64,000 nt of DNA from Rouxiella badensis (GTDB taxonomy: Bacteria; Pseudomonadota; Gammaproteobacteria; Enterobacterales; Enterobacteriaceae), in the NCBI GenBank assembly GCA_026967495.1, contig CP114060.1:434001-498000 (forward strand). Reading direction: 5' to 3'. Below, piece after piece: positions 1 to 7,458 of this stretch. Positions within the stretch are counted from its first letter, which is position 1; each line of letters starts with the position of its first letter. Both the position numbers and the translations under genes were made by a program. The notes beneath the pieces were generated by a model. That model made no database searches and had not been told where the DNA came from. It saw nothing but the letters and a program-made list of their open reading frames with translations.

Positions 1-291
1 CAGGGAGATAGCACAACCAATCGCCAGCGGCAGGTTTGCCCACAGCCCCATCAGCAGAGAGCCAAATCCGGCCACCAGGCAGGTTGCAACGAACACCGCC
101 GCCGCAGAAAAACCGGCTTTGCCGAGCATCGAAGGCACGACTATCACGGAATAGACCATGGCTAAAAAGGTGGTGAGACCGGCGATCACTTCCTGGCGAA
201 CGTTACTGCCACGCGCAGAAATAGAAAAGAAAGCATCAAGCGATCCTTTAGGCGTCACGCTGCCGCCCGCTTGAGACTGTGGTTGAGACAT
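1..291 (-). CDS. ghxP: Guanine/hypoxanthine permease, N-terminal part (runs off the window)
   Basis: The first ~97 residues of an NCS2-family nucleobase:proton symporter, which imports guanine and hypoxanthine across the inner membrane. The N-terminus carries the stretch GSLDAFFSISARGSNVRQEV, followed by EVIAGLTTFLAMVYSVIVVP and NLPLAIGCAIS, which matches the start of E. coli GhxP (YjcD) almost residue for residue. I chose the ATG at 289-291 because it gives the family's usual short hydrophilic N-terminus before the first membrane segment. The gene continues beyond base 1, so the C-terminal three quarters are not visible. A PurR-like operator lies about 145 bp upstream. GhxQ, a close paralogue, cannot be fully excluded. 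Confidence 0.9.
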   Translation of the reverse strand, partial: MSQPQSQAGGSVTPKGSLDAFFSISARGSNVRQEVIAGLTTFLAMVYSVIVVPSMLGKAGFSAAAVFVATCLVAGFGSLLMGLWANLPLAIGCAISL

Positions 292-432
292 GGTGGATCC
301 TCTGAGTGTGCTACTGAAATGCCTGCGTGGTCATTATGAAATCGTTTCGTGTTGTTCGCTTCCCTACCCGGCTAAAGGATGTGCGCCGACGTTCAACGAT
401 GATAAACACCGTTGAATTATCGGCAAAAAGCC

Positions 433-448
433 AGGGCAAACGTTTAAC
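433..448 (-). promoter_or_regulatory. PurR box upstream of ghxP
   Basis: The 16-mer contains GCAAACGTTT at 436-445, the core of the PurR consensus ANGCAAACGTTTNCNT. PurR control of E. coli ghxP (yjcD) was predicted by comparative genomics, so site and target agree. The rest of 292-608 (317 bp without a gene) shows no other element I recognise. Confidence 0.7.
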
Positions 449-608
449 TCACATCGCGTACGGCGGTTCTAAAAGTCGTAGGTACGGCTAAGCAAACGAT
501 TATCCAGCTATTAATACTCTGGTTTCAACTCCGTTTAGCGATGTTTTTGTCATTTTTGTACATTTTAAAGACATTTAATCTAAAAAAAGCGAGTCGATCA
601 ATTTTTAC

Positions 609-1277
609 TCAGGATCCTATTTGATAAGGCCCACCCTGTTTTAACGCCTGTTGATAGGCCGGTCTTGCCTGAATCTTAGCCAGCCACTGTTTCAGGTGCG
701 GGGTTTTATCGGTGGGAAAACGCGAGGCCAGCGCCTCGATTGGAAAGCTCATCTGAATATCTGCGGCGCTGAAGGTTTCACCGGCAAACCAGGCATTTTT
801 AGTCAAGTGATCTTCAATGTAGGCGGCATGCGTCGCCAGCTGTTTGTCGATGTAATTCTGCTGCACGCCTTTACCTATCGCCCCGGCTATCGGGCGGATC
901 AACCACGGCATGGGCGGTTTGCCAAGACGCCCGAAGATAAGTTTCATTACCAGCAGCGGCATCAGCGATCCTTCGGCATAGTGCATCCAGTAACGATACT
1001 GCAAACGCGACGAAGGATCCGCTGGCTTGAGAAGACCCTGAAGATCGTAGGTTTCCTGTAAATATTCGAGGATAGCACCCGATTCAGCGATGATAAGATC
1101 GCCATCCTGCAACACCGGCGACTTGCCCAGCGGATGGATCTTCTTAAGCGATGCCGGGGCCAGCATCGTTTTTTCGTCACGCTGATAGCGTTCGATGGTG
1201 TACGGCAGTTGCAGTTCTTCAAGCATCCACAAAATGCGTTGGGAACGCGAGTTATTGAGGTGGTGAAGGATTATCAT
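609..1277 (-). CDS. Glutathione S-transferase family protein
   Basis: A 222-residue cytosolic GST. Residues ~1-80 form the thioredoxin-like N-domain: SRSQRILWMLEEL near the start, then PLGKSPVL with the cis-proline of the glutathione site, then ESGAILEYL, the glutathione gamma-glutamyl contact. Residues ~90-215 are the helical C-domain with WFAGETFSAADIQMSFPIEA, containing the N-capping box of GSTs. It presumably conjugates or reduces an electrophile; the substrate cannot be read from sequence. It is divergent from an NTF2-like gene, and their shared intergenic region holds three inverted repeats, so the pair may be co-regulated in response to a toxic compound (inference). Confidence 0.85.
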   Translation of the reverse strand: MIILHHLNNSRSQRILWMLEELQLPYTIERYQRDEKTMLAPASLKKIHPLGKSPVLQDGDLIIAESGAILEYLQETYDLQGLLKPADPSSRLQYRYWMHYAEGSLMPLLVMKLIFGRLGKPPMPWLIRPIAGAIGKGVQQNYIDKQLATHAAYIEDHLTKNAWFAGETFSAADIQMSFPIEALASRFPTDKTPHLKQWLAKIQARPAYQQALKQGGPYQIGS

Positions 1278-1290
1278 GCATACACTCCAG

Positions 1291-1327
1291 AGTAGTCATA
1301 CTAATTGATTGTTAACTATAGACTACT
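1291..1327. promoter_or_regulatory. Inverted repeat in front of the GST gene
   Basis: AGTAGTC at 1291-1297 and GACTACT at 1321-1327 are perfect inverted copies separated by 23 bp, just upstream of the GST start codon. This is a candidate operator or a hairpin in the GST leader; the binding protein is unknown. Confidence 0.35.
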
Positions 1328-1398
1328 GAAGAGACGCTAACCTGCGGTAATAAAAGATTACATCAACGATTGACAAGTTTCGGACAATGCCTCATGTT

Positions 1399-1433
1399 TG
1401 AATTTAAATTCATTAAATGTGAATTTAAATTCA
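1399..1433. promoter_or_regulatory. Tandem perfect palindromes, candidate operator
   Basis: Two identical 14-bp palindromes, TGAATTTAAATTCA, occupy 1399-1412 and 1420-1433. Their start-to-start distance is 21 bp, two helical turns, so two dimers would bind on the same DNA face. They sit 46 bp upstream of the NTF2-like gene. The form fits a TetR, MarR or similar repressor, but no such regulator is encoded next to it. Confidence 0.55.
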
Positions 1434-1479
1434 AATTATAAACACGCGTTTTATTCGCAATCTAAAAGGGATTAACACC

Positions 1480-1818
1480 ATGTCCGACGTTTTAGCCGCA
1501 GTAGAACAACAATTTTACGCTTACAATCAGCACGACCTGGAAAAATTCGTTTCCTGTTTTAGCGAAACCTTTATTGCGTATCGTATGCCTGCCACCGCGC
1601 CTTCCATGCAGGGCAAACAGCAGCTGCGCGAGTTTTACGCCCAAAACCGATTTAACAACCCCGCACTGAAAGCCGAACTCATATCGCGTAGCGTATTGGG
1701 TAACAAGGTCTTTGATCTGGAAAGGATCCACGGTCTGAACGAACAACCTATCGAAAGCATGGCGGTATTCGAGGTGAAAGACGGTCTCATTGAGACCGCC
1801 TGGTTTTACTTCGCTTAA
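1480..1818 (+). CDS. SnoaL/NTF2-like domain protein
   Basis: A 112-residue protein with the cone-shaped NTF2-like fold typical of SnoaL and ketosteroid-isomerase relatives: an N-terminal helix with EQQFYAYNQHDLEKF, then CFSETFIAY, GKQQLREFYAQ, and C-terminal strands ending in VKDGLIETAWFYF. Length matches the single-domain family. No catalytic function can be assigned; relatives include isomerases, hydratases and ligand-binding proteins. It follows a pair of identical palindromes that are good operator candidates. Its stop codon overlaps the stop of the convergent inositol-phosphatase gene by two bases. Confidence 0.75.
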   Translation: MSDVLAAVEQQFYAYNQHDLEKFVSCFSETFIAYRMPATAPSMQGKQQLREFYAQNRFNNPALKAELISRSVLGNKVFDLERIHGLNEQPIESMAVFEVKDGLIETAWFYFA

Positions 1819-2600
1819 CGAGGTGACAGGTCGGGCCAAAGTGGCCTGACCGCGTCCATGAGCGCGGGTGTCCCCGTCGCCACCGACAGGTGACGAATCC
1901 CTTCCCCACCGAAATTTACCACCGTTTCCAGCCCGGCTTCCTGACACAGCACCGCGCCACCAGCGATGTCCCACAGCGTGGTGCGGCGTTGCAGGTGGCC
2001 GTCGAGAATACCTTTCGCCGCAAACACCATACCCACGGTGGTACAGCGATAGCAGTGTACCGACCAGTCTGCCTCACGCAGACCCCGATAAAATGCCGAC
2101 GCCTCACCAAGCTGATCGTCTGCGCTATCGCCCAGAGAAACGACCTGAACGTCAGAGAAACGGTTATCGCGCGTAAAAGGTTTGCCGTTAAGGAAGATGC
2201 CCTTGCCGGTCTCTGCGGCAAAAAGTTCGTTAAGCACCGGCAGCGCGACTATCCCAATCACCGGACGATGCCGCTCGACCAGTCCTAATGAAACGCCCCA
2301 AAGCGGCGAACCGCGTAAAAAGTTAGACGTGCCGTCGATCGGGTCAATCACCCAGCACGCGCCTTCGCTCAGCTGGCCGCCCATCTCTTCACCAATAATC
2401 GGGTCGTTGGGGAAATGCTGTTGCAGCTGCTGGCGGATAAAGTTTTCAACCGCGACATCGGCTTCTGAAACAAAGTCCTGGGTGCGTTTGCTGCTGACAT
2501 CAATCTCGCTGCGTCGCGCAAAGAAGCTCAGCGCCAGTTCGGCGGCCTGTGCAGCAATTTGGCTGGCGATGCGCAGCCTGTCGGAAATCTCGTTTTTCAT
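1815..2600 (-). CDS. Inositol monophosphatase family protein
   Basis: A 261-residue FIG superfamily phosphatase. The metal site is visible: GEEMGG around residue 70, WVIDPIDGTSNFLRG around 85-100 (the DPxDGT motif), and LWDIAGGAVLCQEAG around 215 (WDxAAG-like). Such enzymes hydrolyse inositol-1-phosphate or related phosphate monoesters with magnesium. The ATG at 2598-2600 lies two bases after the stop of the glycerophosphodiesterase gene, so the two are translationally close and probably one operon. That pairing suggests successive removal of phosphates from a glycerophospho-inositol-like compound, which is inference. An in-frame upstream start would run into the preceding gene. Confidence 0.88.
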   Translation of the reverse strand: MKNEISDRLRIASQIAAQAAELALSFFARRSEIDVSSKRTQDFVSEADVAVENFIRQQLQQHFPNDPIIGEEMGGQLSEGACWVIDPIDGTSNFLRGSPLWGVSLGLVERHRPVIGIVALPVLNELFAAETGKGIFLNGKPFTRDNRFSDVQVVSLGDSADDQLGEASAFYRGLREADWSVHCYRCTTVGMVFAAKGILDGHLQRRTTLWDIAGGAVLCQEAGLETVVNFGGEGIRHLSVATGTPALMDAVRPLWPDLSPR

Positions 2601-2602
2601 TG

Positions 2603-3440
2603 TTAGCGTCCTTTGTCCTTTAACCAACGGCGCAGTTGACTGACGTTATCAGTCTGAATTGCGCCAAATCCAGCGTCAACCAACGTGCCCCAGACCTGCG
2701 TCGGATGCTGATGGGCGTGGCTATCACAGTAGTCCAGCGAGTGAGAGACATCCAGCGTGTTCACCCATAGGCGAATGCCCAACCGTTGCAGCTCCTCTCG
2801 CGCCTCGATGACGTCGTGCAAATCGCTAAAATAAAGCGCCATCATCTGCGCGCCAAAGTCTTCTATCTTGCGCAAATCTTCGGCAAACTTTCCGGGTCTG
2901 GCGTGCACAATCGGCATGTAGGGAATACGTCGCCGGGCGTCAGTCATGTCCAGCGGGAAGGACTGTGCATTGAGTCTCAATCTTGCTTTTAAGCAGCACG
3001 CCGTCGGCCATGTTCATGTTGAGCACCAGGTCTATCACGCGCTGGCGATCGCGGGCAAATTTGATATCAATATTCACCACGATCCGGCCACGTGCCTCCT
3101 CGAGAAAAGCTTCCAGAGAAGGCACACGATCTTCAGTCACCACCATGCCGGGGCGTCCGTCGCTGCCCTTGAGTCGCGCACGGCGCACTTCAGAGAAGGG
3201 CATACGCTGAATTTCGCCCTGATGGTCAGAGGTTCGGTCCAGCCTTGCGTCGTGCACGACCACCAGCTGAGAGTCCGCAGTACTCTGGGTATCAATTTCG
3301 ATGATGTCAGCGCCTGCGGCAATCGCGTCTTCGAGCGCAGACAGCGAGTTTTCCGGTGCGCGGGTCCATACGCCCCGGTGGGCCACAATCAGCACTGACG
3401 GGTTTTGCAGTGAAATCAGTTTTCGGGTATCGACGTACAT
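2603..3440 (-). pseudogene. Glycerophosphodiester phosphodiesterase, one-base frameshift
   Basis: The two halves together make one GDPD-family TIM-barrel enzyme of about 279 residues. The N-half has VAHRGVWTRAPENSLSALEDA and the metal residues of IEIDTQSTADSQLVVVHDARLDRTS; the C-half continues with the barrel and ALYFSDLHDVIEAREELQ to KDKGR. The frame changes by one base around 2972-2978, where the + strand reads GAGTCTC. Removing one base gives LLKSKIELNAQSFPLD and restores the reading frame, so the likely true sequence there is GAGCTC. An extra A in the run of four at 2987-2990 would also repair it. I therefore suspect a sequence error rather than a dead gene. The family hydrolyses glycerophosphodiesters to glycerol-3-phosphate and an alcohol. 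It precedes the inositol-phosphatase gene by two bases. Confidence 0.8.
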
Positions 3441-3606
3441 GTCCTCTCCGGTAAAGGTTTAACTCACACGGAAAGTAACATTGCACGGGTTTATGACTGT
3501 TTGACCCAAAAGCCGTGAACAAAATATGACAACCCCTTGCTTAATAACCCTTAAAAGCTCTATATCTTGTAGGAGATTTTTTCGTCAATCATACTCGGAG
3601 AATGTC

Positions 3607-4239
3607 ATGCCTGATGCCGCTCATTTGCTGCCTTTTATGTTAATCGCCCTCGGAATGGTGCTCACCCCCGGGCCGAACATGATTTACCTGATTTCGCGCT
3701 CTCTCTGTCAAGGCCCAAGGGCCGGACTTATCTCACTCGGCGGCGTCGTGGTCGGCTTCCTGTTTTATATGGTTTTCTCCGCACTCGGTATCACTGCCCT
3801 GTTAATGGCCGTGCCGTTTGCCTATGACACCCTGCGATTCTGCGGCGCACTTTATCTGCTGTATATGGCGTGGCAGGCTATCCGCCCCGGCGGTCGTTCG
3901 CCGTTTCAGGTGCGTGAACTCGCCAAAGACAGCCCGCGTAAACTCTTCACCATGGGGCTTTTTACTAACCTACTTAACCCCAAGGCCGCCGTGCTGTATC
4001 TCTCTCTTTTACCGCAGTTTATCGTGCCTGCGCAGGGTCACGTTCTGATGCAGTCGATGGTGCTGGGCAGCACGCAGATTGCCGTGAGTTTCTGCGTCAA
4101 TGCGCTGATTGCACTCTCGGCCGGTTATATCGCGGCATTCCTGGCAGGGCGTCCGTTTTGGACCCTGGTGCAACGCTGGCTGATGGCGACCGTACTCAGC
4201 GGCCTTGCGGTGCGCATGCTGATTGAAGGGCGTAAATAA
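3607..4239 (+). CDS. LysE/RhtB family amino-acid exporter
   Basis: A 210-residue inner-membrane exporter with about six hydrophobic segments. The family signature near the start, LTPGPNMIYLISRSLCQGPRAG, and the later NPKAAVLYLSLLPQF are typical of RhtB-type translocators, which export amino acids or homoserine lactone-like solutes. I chose the ATG at 3607 rather than the upstream in-frame ATG at 3526 because it directly precedes the first membrane segment and has a GGAG ribosome site at about -10. The substrate is not predictable from sequence. It stands alone between a divergent phosphodiesterase gene and a solute-binding protein gene. Confidence 0.88.
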   Translation: MPDAAHLLPFMLIALGMVLTPGPNMIYLISRSLCQGPRAGLISLGGVVVGFLFYMVFSALGITALLMAVPFAYDTLRFCGALYLLYMAWQAIRPGGRSPFQVRELAKDSPRKLFTMGLFTNLLNPKAAVLYLSLLPQFIVPAQGHVLMQSMVLGSTQIAVSFCVNALIALSAGYIAAFLAGRPFWTLVQRWLMATVLSGLAVRMLIEGRK

Positions 4240-4308
4240 TCGTCGAGATGTTCAGTTAAGGCACACCGCTATATACTGGGAAATACAACGTATAACGAGG
4301 TTTTCCCT

Positions 4309-5415
4309 GTGCACACTTTTCTAAAATTTTCGCTATCCAGGTCGAATACTTTCAACATCCTGATGCTCGGCGCGGTGCTGAGCATGTCATCCTTTGGCGC
4401 GATCGCCTCACGACAAATCACCGACCAGCTTGGCCGTCAGATAACGATTCCCGATCAGGTCGACAGAGTTGTCGTACTTCAGCATCAGACGCTTAATCTT
4501 CTCGTGCAGCTCGACGCCAGCAGCAAGATTGTTGGCGTGCTGGCAAACTGGAAACAACAGTTGGGCGACAGCTATGTGCGCCTCGCACCGCAGCTGCTAA
4601 CAACACCTGCGCTGGGCGATTTGACGCACGTCGATGTGGAGAGTCTGGTTGCGCTGCATCCGCAGGTCGTCTTCGTCACAAACTATGCGCCAAAGGAGAT
4701 GATTGACCAGATTAGCAACGCAGGCATCGCGGTAGTGGCTATTTCGCTGCGCGACGACAGGCCTGGAGAAGCGGGCAAAATGAATCCGCAGATTAACGAC
4801 GAGGAGCAGGCCTACAACGACGGGCTAAAAACCGGTATCAGGCTGATTGGTGAGGTGGTGAATCGCCAGAAGCAGGCTGACGCGCTTATCGATTACACCT
4901 TTGCCCAGCGAACTCTGGTGAGCAGCCGCCTGAAGGACGTTGCACCCGACCAACGCGTCCGCGTTTATATGGCAAACCCTGACCTCACGACCTATGGCTC
5001 CGGCAAATACACTGGCATGATGATGAATCACGCGGGCGCACTTAACGTGGCTGAATCCACGGTGAAAGGCTTTAAACAGGTGAGTATGGAGCAGGTCATC
5101 GCCTGGAACCCGCAGGTGATTTTTGTACAGGACCGCTATCCGCAGGTGGTGGGTGATATCGAACGCGACCCTAACTGGCAGGTCATTGACGCCGTAAAGC
5201 ATCACCGCGTTTATCTGATGCCGGAATATGCCAAGGCCTGGGGTTATCCAATGCCCGAAGCGCTGGCCATCGGTGAGCTGTGGATGGCGAAAAAACTCTA
5301 TCCGCAAAAATTCAGCGATATCGATATGCAGAAACAGGCCAATGCCTACTATCAGCGTTTCTATCGCACTGACTATGTCGCGCCTAAACCCGCGCCAGCC
5401 GAGCCTAAAGCCTGA
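4309..5415 (+). CDS. TroA-like periplasmic solute-binding protein (siderophore/metal-complex or oxyanion type)
   Basis: A 368-residue class III (helical backbone) binding protein. It has an N-terminal signal peptide (hydrophobic stretch ~17-33), QITDQLGRQITIPDQVDRVVVL and the typical SLVALHPQVVFVTNY and QVIAWNPQVIFVQDRY repeats. This family delivers iron-siderophores, cobalamin, haem or, in MolA-type members, molybdate. The start is GTG at 4309 with AACGAGG just upstream. Its TGA overlaps the ATG of the next gene (TGATG), so the two proteins are translationally coupled. No permease or ATPase gene is nearby. The neighbour's ModA-like fold points to an oxyanion ligand, which is inference. Confidence 0.8.
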   Translation: MHTFLKFSLSRSNTFNILMLGAVLSMSSFGAIASRQITDQLGRQITIPDQVDRVVVLQHQTLNLLVQLDASSKIVGVLANWKQQLGDSYVRLAPQLLTTPALGDLTHVDVESLVALHPQVVFVTNYAPKEMIDQISNAGIAVVAISLRDDRPGEAGKMNPQINDEEQAYNDGLKTGIRLIGEVVNRQKQADALIDYTFAQRTLVSSRLKDVAPDQRVRVYMANPDLTTYGSGKYTGMMMNHAGALNVAESTVKGFKQVSMEQVIAWNPQVIFVQDRYPQVVGDIERDPNWQVIDAVKHHRVYLMPEYAKAWGYPMPEALAIGELWMAKKLYPQKFSDIDMQKQANAYYQRFYRTDYVAPKPAPAEPKA

Positions 5416-6140
5416 TGACCCGGCAGCTCAACGTTCTGGCTGCGGGCAGCCTGAGAGCCGTTTGGCCGCCTTTAATGGCACATTTTACCCGACAGAGCGG
5501 GATAGGGGTCTCGACGCAGTTTGGCCCCGCCGGGCTGCTGCGCCAGCGCATTGAAGCGGGAGAACAGCCTGATCTGTTCGCCTCAGCCAACGTATCACAT
5601 CCGCAGCGCCTGCTGGCGCTCGGCCGTGCTCAGCGCGTTGAGACCTTTACCGGCAACAGGCTTTGTCTGACGGTGCATGAAAATCGGGTAACCGAACACC
5701 CCTCATGGTTAGCGTTGCTGAATGACCCCGGGCTGCGGCTCGGCACCTCGACGCCGCTTGCCGACCCTTCGGGTGACTACACCTGGCAGCTGTTTGAAAA
5801 GATAGAGAGGCGTCACCCCGGCATGGGCGAAAGGCTGCGTCAGTCGGCTTTGCCACTGGTCGGCGGCGCCGAGAGCCAGCCCGTACCAGCGGGCGAGCTG
5901 GCCGCGGCGTGGCTTATCCGCACCGGACAGTGCGAGCTTTTCATCGGCTATGTGAGTTACGCGCGTCGGCTCGCAGAGTGTGACGGTCTGCGGGTGATTG
6001 AAATACCTGAGGATTATAATATTCGAGCGGATTATGCCTTTGCGCAATGCCACGCACGAGCAGAACCGCTGTCAGATTTTTTGCTCTCGACAGCGGCGCA
6101 GGGGTACTTAACGCGGGAAGGATTTACCGAGAGGGATTAG
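5415..6140 (+). CDS. ModA-like substrate-binding domain protein without a signal peptide
   Basis: A 241-residue class II binding protein. The N-terminus begins directly with the mature fold: LNVLAAGSLRAVWPPLM, then QFGPAGLLRQRIEAGEQPDLFASAN, close to the ASL and GPSGxLxxQIExGAPADxFxSA motifs of ModA molybdate-binding proteins. I see no signal sequence, so as read the protein would stay in the cytoplasm. Start and coupling: the ATG overlaps the previous stop codon as TGATG. It could be a cytosolic oxyanion sensor or chaperone partner of the TroA-like protein, or a secreted protein whose signal has been lost. The last bases overlap the stop of the convergent kinase gene. Confidence 0.78.
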   Translation: MTRQLNVLAAGSLRAVWPPLMAHFTRQSGIGVSTQFGPAGLLRQRIEAGEQPDLFASANVSHPQRLLALGRAQRVETFTGNRLCLTVHENRVTEHPSWLALLNDPGLRLGTSTPLADPSGDYTWQLFEKIERRHPGMGERLRQSALPLVGGAESQPVPAGELAAAWLIRTGQCELFIGYVSYARRLAECDGLRVIEIPEDYNIRADYAFAQCHARAEPLSDFLLSTAAQGYLTREGFTERD

Positions 6141-6985
6141 TCCCTCTCTTTCAGCGCACGCTGACGGTCATAGTACTCGTCTTCTGCGGCAGTAATTTCA
6201 TCGAGCAGAGAGTCCACGTCAGCCTTGTGCGTGTCTTCGGCAAATTGGCCGGTCAGCACGCTTTCCGGGGTCAATTTACCCTCTTCATACAGCGCCCAGA
6301 TCTCTTTCGCATAGCGCGTTTCCAGCAGCGCTGGCGCGAATTGCCCGTAGAAATCGGTCATGTTGTTCACGTCACGCTCGAACATAGATTCGGCATGGTT
6401 ATTGGCTGAGGCATCAACGGCCTGCGGCAAGTCAATGATAACCGGCCCCTGTGCGTCAAGCAGCACGTTGAACTCCGAGAGGTCACCATGCACGATACCA
6501 GCGCAAAGCATGCGGACGATGTTGCGGATCATGATGTCATGCCCCTCAATCGCCTCCTGCTCGGTAAATATAACGTCGCTCAAACGCGGTGCTACCAGCC
6601 CTTCACCGTCGGTAATAAGCTCCATCAGCAGCACACCGTCGAGGCAGATATAAGGTTGCGGGACCCGCACGCCGGCGTTTGCCAAACGAAACAGCGCGTC
6701 AACTTCGGCCGTCTGCCAAGTCTCTTCCTGCTGCTTGCGCCCAAACTTGGAGCCTTTTTGCATCGCACGTGCGCTGCGGCTGTTACGAACCTTGCGCCCT
6801 TCCTGATACTGAACGGCCTGCTTAAAGCTACGCTGCGTTGCTTCCTTATAAACCTTGGCGCAACGAATTTCCTCACCGCATAAAACGGTGTACACGTCGG
6901 CTTCTTTGCCACTTTTCAGTCGACGGACCACGTCATCGATTAGGCCGTCATCCACCAGAGGTTGGATTCTATTTGGGATTTTCAT
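6137..6985 (-). CDS. RIO1-type serine protein kinase (PA4780 family)
   Basis: A 282-residue atypical protein kinase. Motifs in order: the ATP loop LKSGKEADVYTVLCG near residue 25, the catalytic loop GIVHGDLSEFNVLL near 180 (HGD, with asparagine for metal), and the metal-binding VIIDLPQAVD near 200. These identify the bacterial PA4780-like RIO1 kinases, widespread in gammaproteobacteria; substrates are mostly unknown. I chose the ATG at 6983-6985 (start MKIPNRIQPLVDDGLID), since upstream residues are not family-like. The stop codon overlaps that of the convergent ModA-like gene by three bases. There is no obvious operon partner. Confidence 0.88.
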   Translation of the reverse strand: MKIPNRIQPLVDDGLIDDVVRRLKSGKEADVYTVLCGEEIRCAKVYKEATQRSFKQAVQYQEGRKVRNSRSARAMQKGSKFGRKQQEETWQTAEVDALFRLANAGVRVPQPYICLDGVLLMELITDGEGLVAPRLSDVIFTEQEAIEGHDIMIRNIVRMLCAGIVHGDLSEFNVLLDAQGPVIIDLPQAVDASANNHAESMFERDVNNMTDFYGQFAPALLETRYAKEIWALYEEGKLTPESVLTGQFAEDTHKADVDSLLDEITAAEDEYYDRQRALKERD

Positions 6986-7197
6986 GCAGCCTTGTACCTT
7001 ATTTATGCGCGCGAGGGAATCACCCCGCACAAAATTCCTTTAACCGTGCTCTGTCGCCATCCTGTTAGGTGGCCTATGCCTCAGTTTATCTTAGTCATAC
7101 CTCACTGCATACTTTCCAGACAGAGATCTTTGAGGGTAGCGCGGAACCCTACGCTAGTTTATCCATTTATCTCAGCGCAAAGGACGCAGGATCAAGA

Positions 7198-7410
7198 ATG
7201 AAAAGTGGGATGCCTGTGGCAAAAAATGGGATGGGTCTTTTAAAAATAGTTAGCGGAGGTATTATTAATAGCGATGAATTGCTTCCTTTTTTAAACGAAA
7301 TTAAAACGAAAACTAATGACAAATTAAGATTCAAAGGACTGTTTAAAAAAGCCCCTAAGCCGTTTAGCTTCCGTTTATGTTACCCAGAATTTAGTATAAG
7401 AATGGTTTAA
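7198..7410 (+). CDS. Small hypothetical protein (70 aa)
   Basis: A short ORF with a good ribosome site (AGGA about six bases before the ATG). It encodes a basic peptide with NSDELLPFLNEIKTKTNDKL in the middle and a KGLFKKAPKPFSF cluster near the end. I recognise no family. A longer reading from a GTG at 7069 adds 43 unconvincing residues. The region is richer in A and T than its neighbours, as is the start of the next gene 48 bp downstream, so the pair may have been acquired together. A hairpin lies between them. Confidence 0.4.
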   Translation: MKSGMPVAKNGMGLLKIVSGGIINSDELLPFLNEIKTKTNDKLRFKGLFKKAPKPFSFRLCYPEFSIRMV

Positions 7411-7446
7411 GAAGCAGGTGGTACTGTGCAGCCACTGTAACCTGCT
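7411..7446 (+). other. Hairpin between the small ORF and the reductase gene
   Basis: AGCAGGT near 7412 pairs with ACCTGCT near 7440, with an inner TGG/CCA stem. There is no T-run, so it is not a typical terminator. It could modulate translation of the downstream gene or be a chance structure. Confidence 0.3.
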
Positions 7447-7458
7447 GAGATTCTATTT

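Noticed and set aside
651..1061. 136-codon + strand ORF across the GST gene
   Set aside because: It is antisense to a clear GST coding sequence, has no ribosome site and resembles no protein; many similar antisense frames in this window are shadows.
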